Shown: positions 9,296-20,880, counted from the stretch's first letter. The stretch is 64,000 bases of DNA from Salvia splendens (GCF_004379255.2 NC_056048.1:7226001-7290000); one strand, 5' to 3'. The notes: generated from the sequence alone by a model not told the origin. Program-made: numbers and translations.

Positions 9296-9661
9296 CTACA
9301 ACAATTTACCAATAATTACACCAAGAAGTACAAGAACCATGCTCATAAAAACTACAACACATGTCTCAAATTCTGATAAAGTGAGTGCTCGGGTGGGAAC
9401 GGCTGATATTGCTTCAGATGTGGGCTTCTCACTTGTTGTTGATGCTTGACGCATAAAAACTTGATCTTCGAAAGTTGAAGAGTAATTTTGGTATTCATCG
9501 CACCATATGAAAGATTGAAAATGCTTCCCGTTAACTGGACATTTGTAGTAAAACCGACCAGGATTATTGGCAAACTTTCCTCCACAGCGAACAATCATCT
9601 TTCCATTCCCATAACGACATTGTGGTGCGGACTCATGGTCGACTATATCATGGCCCTTCAT
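9296..9661 (-). CDS. Small GRF-type zinc-finger protein with C-terminal membrane helix
   Basis: The frame starting at ATG 9661 encodes about 121 residues. Residues about 11-52 resemble a GRF-type zinc finger: CRYGNGKMIVRCGGKF, then NNPGRFYYKCP, then HFQSFIWCDE, with the Cys and the NPGR-F-Y/F-C spacing typical of plant GRF proteins. The last ~20 residues (VVFMSMVLVLLGVIIGKLL) form a transmembrane helix, a combination common in small plant GRF-TM proteins. The ATG lies two bases after a splice acceptor (TTCTCAG|A) that could also serve the transposase upstream, whose frame would then end quickly. Whether this is an independent gene, a transposon passenger or a remnant is not clear. Function in such proteins is unknown. 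Confidence 0.5.
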   Translation of the reverse strand: MKGHDIVDHESAPQCRYGNGKMIVRCGGKFANNPGRFYYKCPVNGKHFQSFIWCDEYQNYSSTFEDQVFMRQASTTSEKPTSEAISAVPTRALTLSEFETCVVVFMSMVLVLLGVIIGKLL

Positions 9662-12600
9662 TCTGAGAACAAAGATGCACAATAAAATGTTAACATCGTT
9701 ATTTGTACACATAACCAAACTTAGACAAAATGCAGATAGTATGCGAGTACATAGTATGACTTAAAATGTTCAAAAATCAAGACGCACGATACTCACACGC
9801 ATCCATATGTCAGCTGCCATTTGATCCCGTTTGTTATTCCAATCGATTGTAGGATCAATAAATTCAACATATTCAGTATCATCTTGCTCAGCAAACATTT
9901 CATTGTCAACCATGTTAGTGTCCACTAATTGTTCAATTGGATCCACTGCCATCTCCCCCCTTATGTAATTATGTAGAAGAAAACAAGCCATTATCAACAT
10001 AATTTGTGTTTCGATTTGATAGTAAGATGCACTACGTAGAATACTCCAACGCATCTTAAGAACATCGAAAGCCCGTTCAATAATGTTCCTTGCACTCGTA
10101 TGTCGCATATTGAACATTTCACGAGGATTCTTGGGCCTCTCAGTGTCCGGACCCCATTCCTGCAGATGATATCGAACTTCTTTGTAGGGTGTCAAAAAAC
10201 CTTCACTATTTACATATCCGTTGTCACACAAATAATAATTACCTACAGGTACATCATAATCCATTGTTGTTATGATTTACGCCAACGGAATTTAGAGCTT
10301 AACGTTATACAAAAGACTATTATCCTAGACGACAGACACATAGATTACCTTTGGGGACTTTAATACCAAATGGACGAGAAATTGCATCTCGTAGGATACG
10401 TGCTGTTGGGGTTTGGAGCCCCTTGCACAGCGGAAGTCATGCATTCACAAATAAATCATACATACAGATCTATTTGACCGATTATGGGATTAATTAACTG
10501 CATGTTAAACACATAATTGCATCCAAGAACACATATAATTCACAAATAAGGAATCAAAACCCTAGTTCATGAATTCCTACGGTTTAGGGTTACCGATCTG
10601 ATTCTCCAAAGAATCGACGACTACTTGCGCCTTCTCCACGTGATGTTCTTCATACTCAACCACGAATCTTCTAATATGTATCCCGAACTCAGATAATGAC
10701 CTTTGGGTGGGCAAAGCTTGTCAGAATCGAAAAGGGCTTGATTGGAAAGAAGACAGAACTCTAGTTCTGTGAAGAACTGATTTTTCCGTCCACTCCCAGA
10801 GGGGAGCACGAAATTTTTAATGTTTATTAAGGTTTATTCTCCTTTCTAATCTCCTTTTATATAGAGTTTTGATGGGCCAGATTAGGGATCCATGGAGGTT
10901 GGACTTGGGCCAAACCTGTTGGACTTTTACTAATTAAATTGAGCCCTAATTTAATACAAGTCCAATAGAATATTATTATCATCCACTATAGTATAATAAT
11001 ATTGACTGCCCGTCCAATCCCAAATTACGAGTAATCCGGACTTTACCTCTTTAATTTATTATTTCCCGTGTTTAAGATATAAATATCCATTAATTAATTT
11101 GAGTCTGCTATTTGGCTTTAATTAATTAATATCTTTTTCCAAGAGTTGTCTAGTTCGAAATCTTTATTTATTATTCTGGAATAAATTCCAACCGGACGGG
11201 TTTCTGAATAATAAAACCTTTTTCGAACACCTCTTGAGGATATTATCAAACTGGACTCACCCAGCACACGATTCATTGCAATAACAATACTAGCACCTCT
11301 AGACATAGATCACCACTACCCAAGATATCAGGATTCTTGGATTGCGAAAAATCCACACCATTTGATAAATCAAAGTAGTGCATAATCAATATCGTATGCT
11401 CAATGTTATGTCAATAATGATTAAGAAATAACAATCACCGAAACCTCGTCTTTCAGTAAATAACAAGAAACACTTATCTCAACTGTTAGATCCTTCAGTG
11501 CTATACCACACCAGTGTCGTTTATTTCCTAAGGTAAGGAAATATGCGGACTGACACTGCAACCTTTCACGATAGGTAGCCAAAGCCTATCTAGGTTGTGA
11601 AATTCTATTTCTCTTCTACAAAGGACCGACTGTGTCACCTTCTGTGAACGTCGTTCACGACCAGTCTACTATGCAGAAGAATTAGACTTATTTGCTTCTT
11701 ATACATTTAAATGTTTGAGAAACATCTTATAAATGCATAAGCTAACCCCAATGCGATAAAATTAATTCTTCTTGCCTTGGGTTAAAAGTGGATTGTAGAG
11801 TTATTTGTATACAAGCAATTCTATCCGTGCAACATGCTCGAAATATGCTTTTCAGTATACCAATCCTAACACGTGCATCACCTGCGGACCCTTCCCAATC
11901 CGGTAAAACATATACAAAACGCATGTCCCTCGTGCACGCTGCCAAGGTATTTGTGGCTATTTGCCCTTTCCTAGTTCGATATCTTGGCTTATCAGCCAAT
12001 GGAACTCGGACGTTAATATATGTCCCATCTAACGCACCTAAGCAACCCTACAAGTTAACACATATATATTTATCAATAAACACTACATACCAAGTTTCCA
12101 CGAAAAATCTATATAATCCGATTCATGTGAGTAAATCTTAGACAATTTACCTTAAACCACTTCCACCTAGGGTCAACACTGTTGTCAGGTACCGAAGTTG
12201 GCTTAGCTATAAACATTTTATGCACCAGTATGATGGCTCGGAGGACAACATGGACATAGTATGAAACTGTTTGACTAGACCTTAAAAAATCAAAACTAAC
12301 CACCTGGTTCTTTTTGTGATGTGATAAAACACATAAGATAAAGCCACTTGTTCCTCTACTTTAACAAATGATCCATCTACCAACCCAGCTCCTTCTCTAA
12401 GAAGAATACATAGTCTCCCGAAACAATTTCGGTCCATGCGTAGATTATTTATGCAGTCCTTATCATTAACACCTGTCAATCTAGTAAGACGATTGACCTG
12501 GGTAGGTATGCGGGTTAGACGGCGAAATAAACGCCGTGCCTGGTTCTTTTTAATCCACTTAGAACCATTAGTCAGTTTCAAGAATTCACGGATAATGATC

Positions 12601-12680
12601 ACGGTTCGTGTGTTGTGCTTTTGTAGTATGTCTTCAATAAGCAAGACGATTTCTTCGTCGGACAATGAACTTTCACTCAT
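9648..12680 (-). pseudogene. HARBI1-like PIF/Harbinger transposase, interrupted
   Basis: This is a DDE-superfamily transposase (DDE_Tnp_4/HARBI1 type) that would cut and paste a PIF/Harbinger element. Pieces on the minus strand: 12680-12151 (N-terminal helical domain, DCINNLRMDRNCFGRLCILL), intron 12150-12048, 12047-11872 ([13 protein letters not shown] with the first catalytic Asp, and [16 protein letters not shown] with the second), then a solo LTR at 11871-10404, then 10403-10349 (LRDAISRPFGIKVPK), intron 10348-10243, and 10242-9797 (NYYLCDNGY; third residue Glu in RNIIERAFDVLKMRW). A donor at 9797/9796 would join to 9662 and end at 9648. A frameshift lies near 12330-12345. All three catalytic residues survive, but the gene is dead through the LTR and the frameshift. 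Confidence 0.85.
10404..11871 (-). mobile_element. Solo LTR inside the transposase gene
   Basis: A 1468-bp unit starts TGTTGGGG and ends CCTAACA on the plus strand, and is flanked on both sides by the exact 5-bp duplication CGTGC (10399-10403 and 11872-11876). Removing it with one CGTGC restores the transposase reading frame. No gag/pol, primer-binding site or second LTR is present, so it is a solo LTR left by LTR-LTR recombination. On the minus strand CTATATAAAAGG near 10856-10867 is a likely TATA box, so the parent element probably reads minus. The TGTT..AACA ends and length suit a Copia-type LTR. Confidence 0.88.
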
Positions 12681-13860
12681 AATTATAAAGCAACACAACA
12701 CTTGGAAATGCCTGCCAATTAAATTACCCAATCCAATTCATGCCAAAAAAAACCCAAGTACTGCTAAAATAAATCTCTGCCAATTAACAAACCAAAACCA
12801 GAAAGAATAAGAAAATACAAAACATAATGGTTTGACCATTTTATAATGAATGTCGTGCCTGGACGGACTGTATTTGGAGAAATCAAAAATTGAAATCATG
12901 AAATTAGGGTTTACCTGCAGTGGCTATAATTTCACCAATGGACCGAAATAGAGTTCTTCAACGAAGAAACCTTCGATTGTGTGTAAATCTTCCAAATAGG
13001 GCTGCACAAAACAAGAGGCCAATTTTAATGAGATAAATTCGCGTAAAAAAAGAAATTGATTTGTTACAATCGTGTGGTGTTCTAAAATCTGAGAGAAAAC
13101 GGGAAGAGAAAATCGGGAAGAGAAAATCGTGTGGTGTTCGAAAAGAAATCGTGTGATGTTTGCTGTGAATCTGCCCAAATGAGAAAGAGAGAAAGAAGAT
13201 GGAAGAAAGAGTTTGAGCGTGAACATCAAAGTCAAGGAGGGCTAATTTTGGAAGGCAATTTTATTTCTTGATGGAGTGGAAAATAAACAATGGTTGAAAG
13301 GGAGATAAGTTTTCAGAGGTAAGTTGGTATACACTCTTGGGCCCTTGTCGGGCCGACGTATTTTGCGGGCTTTCTTACAAAAGTTGAAAGTGTATCAAAG
13401 CATGGAAAAAACAAGTAAATGGGCCTGTTTCTTGGATTTTCTGGGCTATCAAACATGCCCTTATTAAGTTGTCCAAAATTTTCCCCTTACAACAAGGTCA
13501 TTTGTGTGTTATCAGAGATAGGGGTGAAACCTGATTTCAAGTTATTGAATGCACTCATGGAGTCTCCTTAGTCTGAGTGTGGGTTGGGGTTATTATAGTT
13601 CTGATAATTTTTTATATAATGCGATAATCTGATATGAATCTACATGAAATTAATGGGTTTGGTCAAGTCTTAATGGGTTTGGGTCATTACCAGGTTGTCC
13701 CAATAAGAATCTTATGATTTCGGGTTGAGTCGAATTGGGTTATCCGATAAGAAATAAATTATTATTTTCATTATTTTATTTATTAAAAATACTAAACTTT
13801 AATTTTATTATCTAAATATTGGTTGTGATAAAGTTTTAATCATGTTATAACATGTTTTAA
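12681..13860. other. 5' flank of the transposase locus
   Basis: Contains the putative 5' leader of the transposase gene and short internal duplications (gaagagaaaatcg.gggaagagaaaatcg near 13100). A 103-codon frame at 12924-13235 on the minus strand has no recognisable domain. No convincing Harbinger terminus was identified. Confidence 0.35.
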
Positions 13861-14045
13861 TTGTGTAATGTCATACTCCATTCGTCCCATAATAGATATC
13901 ACACTTTCTTTTTCAGTTTGTCCCTCAAAAAATATATTATTTTCTCTCACCACTTAACACACAAAATAGTGCTCCCTCCGTTCTGCCATAGTTGAGTCAT
14001 TTTTTCATTTGGGTTGGGTCGATATTGGATTGACCCAATAACAGC
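13861..14045. mobile_element. Stowaway-like half elements
   Basis: Two Stowaway-type starts lie close together, actccattcgtcccataata at about 13876 and GCTCCCTCCGTTCTGCCATA at about 13972. Neither has its inverse within reach, so both look truncated. The following gggttgggtcgata..gacccaataaca text is another unidentified short repeat. Confidence 0.35.
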
Positions 14046-14677
14046 CTAATCCGTATGATTTGTCAGCCCTACGTTATTATTTCTCAGATGATTTTTTACA
14101 AATTTAAATTGAGGGTTCTAAATTTCTAATAATCAGATGATTATTACTATTATTTTCTAAATAAGGGCTTCTGCAAGATAAAAACGTGAGAGTTTATATG
14201 GAACGGTCCATTAATATACAGAGCCCAATAACAAACATACATGGGCCAACTACAAATGAGATGAATGCGATCAGTACACAGAAACATGCTCAATTTAATA
14301 ACAAAAAAATAGTGAAATAAAACAAAACAGAAAATATACAAAGCTACACAAGCTCTAGTTCTCCGTCAACAATCTTACAATATTATTTCATCGCATTTCA
14401 TATACAATAATGTAATACTATTATCGTTGTTGCTGATTTTTATTTTAATGGCCACACTTGTAACTATAGGCTATAGCTTATGAAAAAAAGAATACTCATA
14501 TTAGTCATTTTTACATTTATACCCATTAATTTATAGTATTAGATTTCTGTAACAATTTAGCTTTTGTTATTTTCTGTCCAACCAAATAAAAGTTCCGCAA
14601 AAATTATATGTATCCCCTATATATAAAACCATGTGGTGACATAAATGCGATTAACATCTACAAAATTTTCCCTTGAT
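14046..14677. other. Intergenic, nothing recognised
   Basis: AT-rich DNA without gene signals; a 63-codon minus-strand frame at 14150-14341 has no features. Confidence 0.4.
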
Positions 14678-16059
14678 CAGTGGCGGACACAGTAAGAGGG
14701 AGGGGAGGGCTTAAGCACAGGCCAACAAAAAAATTTCTTCCTTTTTTCTACTTCAAAATTTTTTGAAAATTTCTAAAGCAAGCTTCAGCCCTTGCCAAGA
14801 TAGTGCCCTTGAAGACTAAATCTACAAAAATTTAATGGTAGAGAAGGCTGAATTAAACCAGGAAATTGAAAAATTACAGAAGAAAATATTGAGGAAAAAT
14901 GGCCGTCCAATGAAGGAAGAAGGAAGAAGATGACATTTAATATTATATTATTATATTATACAGTTGCTTTATTGAATGTTGCGCCTATTACGTTTATTGA
15001 CTTTAAAAATTACAGTATTAGTTAATTCACTAAAAATCCATAATTTGATAGTATTAAAAATTAATAATAATTGACTAAAAAGAAAAAAAAAGCAATTGAG
15101 GTCGACCGAAAAAGTTATTAGTGGCTTCAACTTATTCCTATATAATCAGTAAAATTTATCATGGACCAATTTTAATTTTTAAGTTCAGTTTTTTTCTTTA
15201 TTTTTTTTCAATTATGTAAATGTTTATATTTTATAGTAATTCTTTATATTTACTTTATTATGAGAATTTGAGAATAAAATATAAAAAATATGATTGGATG
15301 TGTAGTATATAGTATAATTCATATATATAAAGTTATGCGATTTAATAAAAAATAGATTGCTTTTCCTGGCTTTTAAAATATTTGGGTTAAAATTTTTATA
15401 CTAAGTTTGAATTTAAGTTGTTCAAAGTTAGAAGTTTTTTTTTTTTTCTTCGCCTTGTTCAAAGTTAGAAGTTGATTCAAATAACATTTACACTTTTTAA
15501 AAAGTACTATCTCCGTCCCATTCAAGATGTTCACATTTCATTTTTAGTTTGTCTCATTCAAGATGTCCACTTTTTATATTTTGAATTAAATTTCTCTCTC
15601 CTCTTTTCTCATTAAAATGTTCAATCATTTTTCCATTCTACTTTATCACAAATAACTATTACACCTAAAATTCCGTGTCACTCAAGAATATGACCATCTT
15701 GAATGAGACGGAGGGAGTAGTATAATTTAATTTGTGGGAACACTCAGTACTCAATATTCACCGTTTTAGTAAAAATAAATACAAATATAATATGAAATGC
15801 GCTAATATTTTGATGATATACTTTTTTTGTCCTGCTATAAAGCGAAATTTTCTTTTAGACATGAGATTTTATGTAGTGTTTTTTAGGCTTAAGTAAGGAA
15901 AGAAAAAAGTATAGATGGTGATGTTTCTAATTAAGGAAACGGGTCAGTTTAGGTGGGCGTCCCAAAAAGAAAACGAGTCCCCTTAAGTGGATGGGGAATA
16001 TTACTTTTTAATATATATAGTGAAGCCCCCGCTAAGAAATTTTTCTGCGTCCGCCACTG
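14678..16059 (+). mobile_element. Non-autonomous hAT element with 8-bp TSD
   Basis: The ends are CAGTGGCGGACACAG and, inverted, CAGTGGCGGACGCAG, flanked by the perfect 8-bp direct repeat CCCTTGAT (14670-14677 and 16060-16067). TIR type and TSD length are diagnostic of the hAT superfamily. The 1382-bp interior has no transposase and hosts a nested Stowaway MITE. Confidence 0.92.
15507..15717 (+). mobile_element. Stowaway MITE nested in the hAT element
   Basis: Its ends are CTATCTCCGTCCCATTCAAG and the inverse of CTCCCTCCGTCTCATTCAAG, with TA on both sides. It inserted after the hAT had landed, since it lies wholly inside it. Confidence 0.85.
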
Positions 16060-16235
16060 CCCTTGATCATACTACAAACTTCGTATCTATTTTAAAATTT
16101 GAGAGTATCTTATTACCATTTTACTCTTATTAAATAATTTTAGAATTTTAGTTGTATATGTGCATTTGCCATGATGATCAATTATACTCCATGTTACATA
16201 CATGCATTTTCTTACATGCTTGATATTATGATATA

Positions 16236-16461
16236 CTTCTCTGTCCCATAAAAATATGGGCAATGTGTATGACACGAGAATTAAGACAAAATTGGTAAAG
16301 TAAGAGAGATGATGAAAATGGTATGGTAAAGTAAGAGAGAGGAAGGAAAATGGTAGTTAAAGTAGTGTTAGTGGATAATGAGACCTACATTATTAAATTA
16401 ATAAATATAACTTTTCAAAAATGAAATACACATATTTTTGTGGATTCTGGGACGGGGAGAG
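16236..16461 (+). mobile_element. Stowaway MITE
   Basis: CTTCTCTGTCCCATAAAAAT at the left and its approximate inverse (tttttgtggattctgggacg) at the right are bordered by TA. Confidence 0.8.
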
Positions 16462-17081
16462 TATGTAATTTAACGGTATATAGTATACACCTCGAAGAGA
16501 GGTAATGAAAATATAAATAAATAAAATTAGCTGGCTGGTGAGAGCTTTTAAATGTTTGTGATCTAGAGTCCATCCATGGTGATGGTCATTGACTCATTAT
16601 TAAGCTTCAATAATTTTGATTAAGCTTGCCATAAATAGGTTGGTGTATGACAACTGACAACCAAAACTGGTAAACTCACTCAGACATTATTAATTGCTCT
16701 TTCTAGTCCATCACCATTATCAAACAAATGATGTTGTATAAGATTTAATTCCACAATAATATTTGTGGGACCTATATTTTAGATAATTGATTAATACTGT
16801 TGCGGGTTTAACAAATATTTATCAAATAAAAAACATAGTATACACAAGCTGACAAGCATGAAGTTTATCTAAATAGGGTGTCAAAGGATGCAAATACATC
16901 TCCAAGTATCAACTCAAAAACCACTAAATTCGATTGGCCGCAACTGTGAATTTAAAAAAAAAAGCCAATTTCTATGACAAATTTCACCTGTAAATATGCA
17001 AATCTTATTGTCCTCATTAAACATTTTATATTTTGATAGTTTTTCTTCTTTTGTGCTAAAGCATGGAAAAATTATTAAAAT
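16462..17081. other. Intergenic, 3' flank of the minus-strand gene
   Basis: AT-rich; expected to include the 3' UTR and polyadenylation region of the gene ending at 17082. Nothing else seen. Confidence 0.4.
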
Positions 17082-17816
17082 CTAAATTAAAAAGAATCCC
17101 TTCTTCTTGCCCTTATCCCTTCCACCGGAAAATATAGAACCCAACCCAAACAGATTCGCAGACGGAACGTTCAAAACGGGGTTAACTTTAACGGCGCCAT
17201 TGTACGAGCAGTAGCCGACCTTCTTCGCCGGCGGTTTACGGTAGTTACTTGACGAAAACTCCTTCAAGGCTCTGTTTGGCAACGCGCATTTCTGAAAATT
17301 CTGCTTCTGATTACTCCGCTTCACGCTAGCCGTGGATCCAGTCGAGTTGCTGCGCGACAGAAGCGGCAGCGGGCACAACGTCCTCGCGTAACCGCTGCCA
17401 CAGTTCAAGCTCGCGCTCCGCTTGAACCGCCAAAACGATGTCGTCGTCGTCGCTGGCCTCGGATTCTGCTTCTCCGAACCGGAAATTGTCCGATTCATCC
17501 GCGGCGGCGGAGGAAGCGGAGGTGCTGCCGATCTGAGAATCGACGGCGACGATCGCCTTTTTATTTCGATCGGGAGGATTTTGCCGTCGGAGAAGAGCTC
17601 GTCGGCGGAGGAGGATTCGTGGTCGAAGCTCTCGCGGAAAACGCAGAAGTCGAAGTCGATGGTGGAAGAGGAAGACGATGGGACGTAGTGCTCGATTGGA
17701 ACGGCGTCGTTTCGGAGATCGTGGGAGAATGAGATGCGAGGGCTGATCTCGGCGCTCGGGCTGTCGGGGAAGACTTCGACCGCCATTGTTAGTCGGTATT
17801 TTGTTGCAGAGGTCAA
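17082..17816 (-). CDS. Plant-specific protein, MAKR/DUF1645-like, single exon
   Basis: A 244-residue intronless frame. The N-terminal part reads MAVEVFPDSPSAEISPRISF, then SHDLR, followed by a Ser run, IDFDFCVF, and SSADELFSDGKILPIEI, an arrangement shared by small plant proteins that tie kinase signalling to the membrane (BKI1/MAKR) and by DUF1645 proteins. A Pro stretch (about 97-104), basic Ser-rich segments (FWRFKRSASLNC; RSNSTGSTASVKRSN) and a basic tail (GGRDKGKKKGF) follow. No transmembrane segment. The conserved start is probably the ATG at 17786 (MAVEV), ten codons inside the frame. Codon use is GC-rich and typical of an expressed intronless gene. The family assignment is from motif resemblance only. 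Confidence 0.75.
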   Translation of the reverse strand: MTSATKYRLTMAVEVFPDSPSAEISPRISFSHDLRNDAVPIEHYVPSSSSSTIDFDFCVFRESFDHESSSADELFSDGKILPIEIKRRSSPSILRSAAPPLPPPPRMNRTISGSEKQNPRPATTTTSFWRFKRSASLNCGSGYARTLCPLPLLSRSNSTGSTASVKRSNQKQNFQKCALPNRALKEFSSSNYRKPPAKKVGYCSYNGAVKVNPVLNVPSANLFGLGSIFSGGRDKGKKKGFFLI

Positions 17817-18350
17817 AACATCGAACAGTTGGTAGGCTTGTTTGGCTGATGATGATGGGAATTGGGAGGTGAGGATTTAAAGGTGGGTTGTAGAGAATTG
17901 AAATGGAAGTAATTGTAAAAATGGGACTCATGCATGACGGTTTTTAAAAGGTGGAGTAAATCATAAAAAATGCCTCATTTAATACAACAAAAATAAATTA
18001 CATCCAACTATTATAATATAATCACTCCATGCATAATTAAATGTTAGTTTTAAAAATATTACATCCAGTTAAAAAGAAAAGAATAGAAAAATAAGTAAGA
18101 TATTATTTCTGATTTAATATACTCCGTATTAATTTTATAATAAAAATTTGAATGAAATAAATTAGTGTAGTGTTGATGCATGATTCACTTATGAAAAAGA
18201 GTACTCCTTCTATCATATACTCCATAAAAATAATCATTCTTTCGAGTATTTTGGTATATTCCATAAAATAGTCTACATCTAATTTTAGTAATTTCTTTAT
18301 CTCTAATAAAATGAGGCTCATTCTTTATTAATAATGTTAGTATGCCTTGA
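17817..18350. promoter_or_regulatory. Upstream region of the 17 kb gene
   Basis: Contains the leader and promoter of the minus-strand gene. No individual element is assigned with confidence; the distal part (17950-18350) is AT-rich with no features. Confidence 0.35.
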
Positions 18351-18354
18351 ATAT

Positions 18355-18570
18355 GTATAATTTGCCGCTAGCCAAACGGGGCATGTTTCTGTTTTAGGTC
18401 TGAATTTTGTATTAGGTCTAGCCCGTCGTCTGTGTGCCTATTTATATATAAGTAACGTGCATAACTCTGTAATCTGAAAACACTCTGAATAATATCTGTT
18501 CTCCGTTTTCGCCCGTGGACATAGCCAACGCAACGTTAGTGAACCACATAAATTATGTGTCTCTTTACGT
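18355..18570 (+). mobile_element. Fragment of a Copia-type LTR 3' end
   Basis: The text TTCGCCCGTGGACATAGCC and later GTGAACCACATAAAT, with an upstream TATTTATATATAAG and a short transcribed leader, matches the usual 3' end of Copia LTRs, in which a 'cccgtggacgtagcc ... gaaccacgtaaat' block recurs. Neither LTR terminus nor internal region is recognisable, so it is a remnant. Confidence 0.5.
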
Positions 18571-18672
18571 TTCAGTTTGTCTCAATTACACAATTGCTAT
18601 ATTCTGTCACAACAAATAATGTAGAGAAGACTATTCTCTACATTACTTTCTTTCTACTTTAACCATTTATTA

Positions 18673-19168
18673 GAGAAAATTCTTTTTTTGTTCTAGGGAA
18701 CTTTAATCATTCCATGAAAGGGGTAGTTTTTTTTAATTCCCACAAAGGGTGTGACGCATGTCCGTCATGCGTCTCTATAAGACATATGTGACTTATGCGT
18801 CGCTTAAAAAAACACGTTTTTTTAAAGACGCATGAGTCTCATGCGTTTTTATGAGAGACGCATGTTGCTCATGCGTCTCTTAATGAAATAAATGACCCCA
18901 ATACAGAATAGAACAGAACGCGAGAGAGACGCATGAGCTTCATGCGTCTCTCATAAAAACGCATGAGCTACATGTGTCTTTAAAAAAATGCATTTTTTAA
19001 GCGATGCATAAGTCACATGCGTCTTATAGAGACACATCACGGACATGCGTTTCAATAACAGAGACGCATCACGGACATGCGTCACTCCCTTTGTGGGAAT
19101 TAAAAAAAACTACCCTTTTTATGGAATGATTAAAGTTCCCTTGAACAAAAAAAAAAGAATTTTCTCCT
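18673..19168 (+). mobile_element. Foldback MITE with nested hairpins
   Basis: The two halves (arms of roughly 220 bp) are inverted copies of each other, from GAGAAAATTC at the left to GAATTTTCTC at the right. An 8-bp direct repeat ATTTATTA flanks it (18665-18672, 19169-19176). Inside the arms the word GACGCATG and its inverse CATGCGTC recur about every 20-40 bp, so each arm can itself form small hairpins. The GAGAAAAT termini suit a Mutator-like origin (9-bp TSD), while an 8-bp TSD would suit hAT; class left open. No coding capacity. Confidence 0.85.
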
Positions 19169-19426
19169 ATTTATTATTATCATTTTTTTTTCAAAACGAG
19201 TGAAAAAAGAAATGACTCAATTGTAGTAGAATGAAAAGACTATATATTATATAAAATTATACTCCATTAAATATCTAAATATGTAAGAATTTTACAAACT
19301 AGGAAAATAAATACCTAGAATTGTAGAAAAAGCTAGGGAATTATATTGTATTACTTTCTTTATTTTTAAGATATTGATTATTTTCCTTGTCAGATTAAAA
19401 ATCAAACAAACATGAGAATATACAAA

Positions 19427-19576
19427 TCATTGAATCATGACAAACAAACATGCTCTAATAGCCTTTTTCGTTCAATCTCACACTTTATCAAAACTTGAAA
19501 TCATTGAATCTATGACAGACAAACATGCTCTAATAGCCTTTTTCGTTCAATCTCACACTTTATCAATAATGCATTT
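19427..19576 (+). repeat. 75-bp direct tandem duplication
   Basis: Two copies of a 75-bp unit containing aaacatgctctaatagcctt lie side by side with only few differences. They create a repeated peptide in a plus-strand frame that has no other coding evidence. Confidence 0.8.
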
Positions 19577-19817
19577 AAACTTGACATTCCAAAAATATCA
19601 GTTTTGTGGAATTGATGGAGTGATAAAAGTAATGAATAATCAACGATGCTGTAAAATCCATGCCACTCAACCCTCTCCTAGCCTTTTCAAACTCTCACAT
19701 CTTCACTTTTCTATCATCTTTATATATTGTCACTGCATAGTCATTCCCATGACCCCATTCCACCCCATTGTGTTCCCCGCGCCTTCCTCATCATTTGCGA
19801 TTCTCGTTACTTATAGA

Positions 19818-20026
19818 GGCCGTTCGGTTTGCAATATTATATCTCGAGATTAAATATGTAGTGTGTTTGGTTAATAAGATTGAATCTCAGAAACTGAATT
19901 CTAGATGGATATTGGATAGTAATGTAATAATTAGTCATAACTAACCCCTCCGACTAAAATAATCTCACAACTCAATCCTAGATTATATCTTGATATACTA
20001 TTTTATCTTGGAAACAAAACATCGCC
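19818..20026 (+). mobile_element. Tourist-like MITE
   Basis: The left end GGCCGTTCGGTTTGCAATAT and the right end, inverted GGCGATGTTTTGTTTCCAAG, plus inner inverted words around TATATCTCGAGAT / ATATCAAGATATAATC, fit a short PIF/Harbinger (Tourist) MITE. A clean TWA duplication is not visible. Confidence 0.5.
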
Positions 20027-20234
20027 ATAATGTTTTTTTCGAAATGCGTATTTCAATTTTTTTTATCTTTATACAGCGAACAATGTATATCATGTGTTAC
20101 AAGCGTGTGAATGTGTATTATCTGAAACTAACCTTATGGAACCCTTACAGACCAGCTTGTGTATTGTTTGAGCATTAAAATATTCAATTTGTCTTTTATT
20201 AAATCGAAAAAATGTTTGTGTACTTTATACTCCA

Positions 20235-20605
20235 TTAGGGTAAATTGAAAAAAATGTAACATTGGTCAATTTCATAATTTTTAAAAATAGTCAAATATAT
20301 CATAATTTTGACATTTTTCTTCATTGTCACATGGCAAAAACTTTCATTATATTACGTTATAAATTTATTGATGTAATGCACATATGTTTAAAAATTAAAG
20401 ACATGGTACTAAGTGTATTAAATGACATCAACTAAGTGACTGAATGTTTGTCCGGATAATAATTTTCATATGTCAAATCATAGAATATGTGATGATTAAA
20501 AAAATTGTCAAAATTATAATATATAGTACTAATTTTGAAAGTTAAAAGAATTAAACAAAATTTGACTAATTTTATGATTTTTTTAAAGGTAATTTGTCCT
20601 TTATT
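20235..20605 (+). mobile_element. Possible MITE with inverted arms
   Basis: Left aagggta-like start AGGGTAAATTGAAAAAAATG and right-hand AAAGGTAATTTGTCCTTT face each other, and ggtcaattt/aaattgact plus atcataattttgaca/tgtcaaaattataat repeat in inverse order. TIR boundaries are uncertain. Confidence 0.4.
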
Positions 20606-20764
20606 TTATCGAAGTAATAAAGAGAGTCGAAGAGAGGCATATCATCAAAAATAAAGTAAACTAGTTTACATTTAAAACTTCAATTCTGAAGACACGTAGA
20701 ACTAACTAACAGCTAGCGTGATTGTAGGATATGTCGGCTAATGAAATAACTACATTATTGTGTT

Positions 20765-20880
20765 ATGCTTTTAATTTCTAAAATGTTTTTTAAGTTTTTT
20801 TTTTAAATGTTTTTTAAGTTGAGGAGGACCATATGCTTTTAATTTCTAAAATGTTTTTTAAGTTGAGGAGGACCATAAGC
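20765..20880 (+). repeat. Short direct duplication
   Basis: The block atgcttttaatttctaaaat..ttaagttgaggaggaccata occurs twice in about 115 bp, with an extra aaatgttttttaagtt in the first copy, consistent with replication slippage. Confidence 0.7.

Noticed and set aside
10404..11871. Complete LTR retrotransposon
   Set aside because: Only one LTR-sized unit, no gag/pol frames, no internal primer-binding site; it is a solo LTR.
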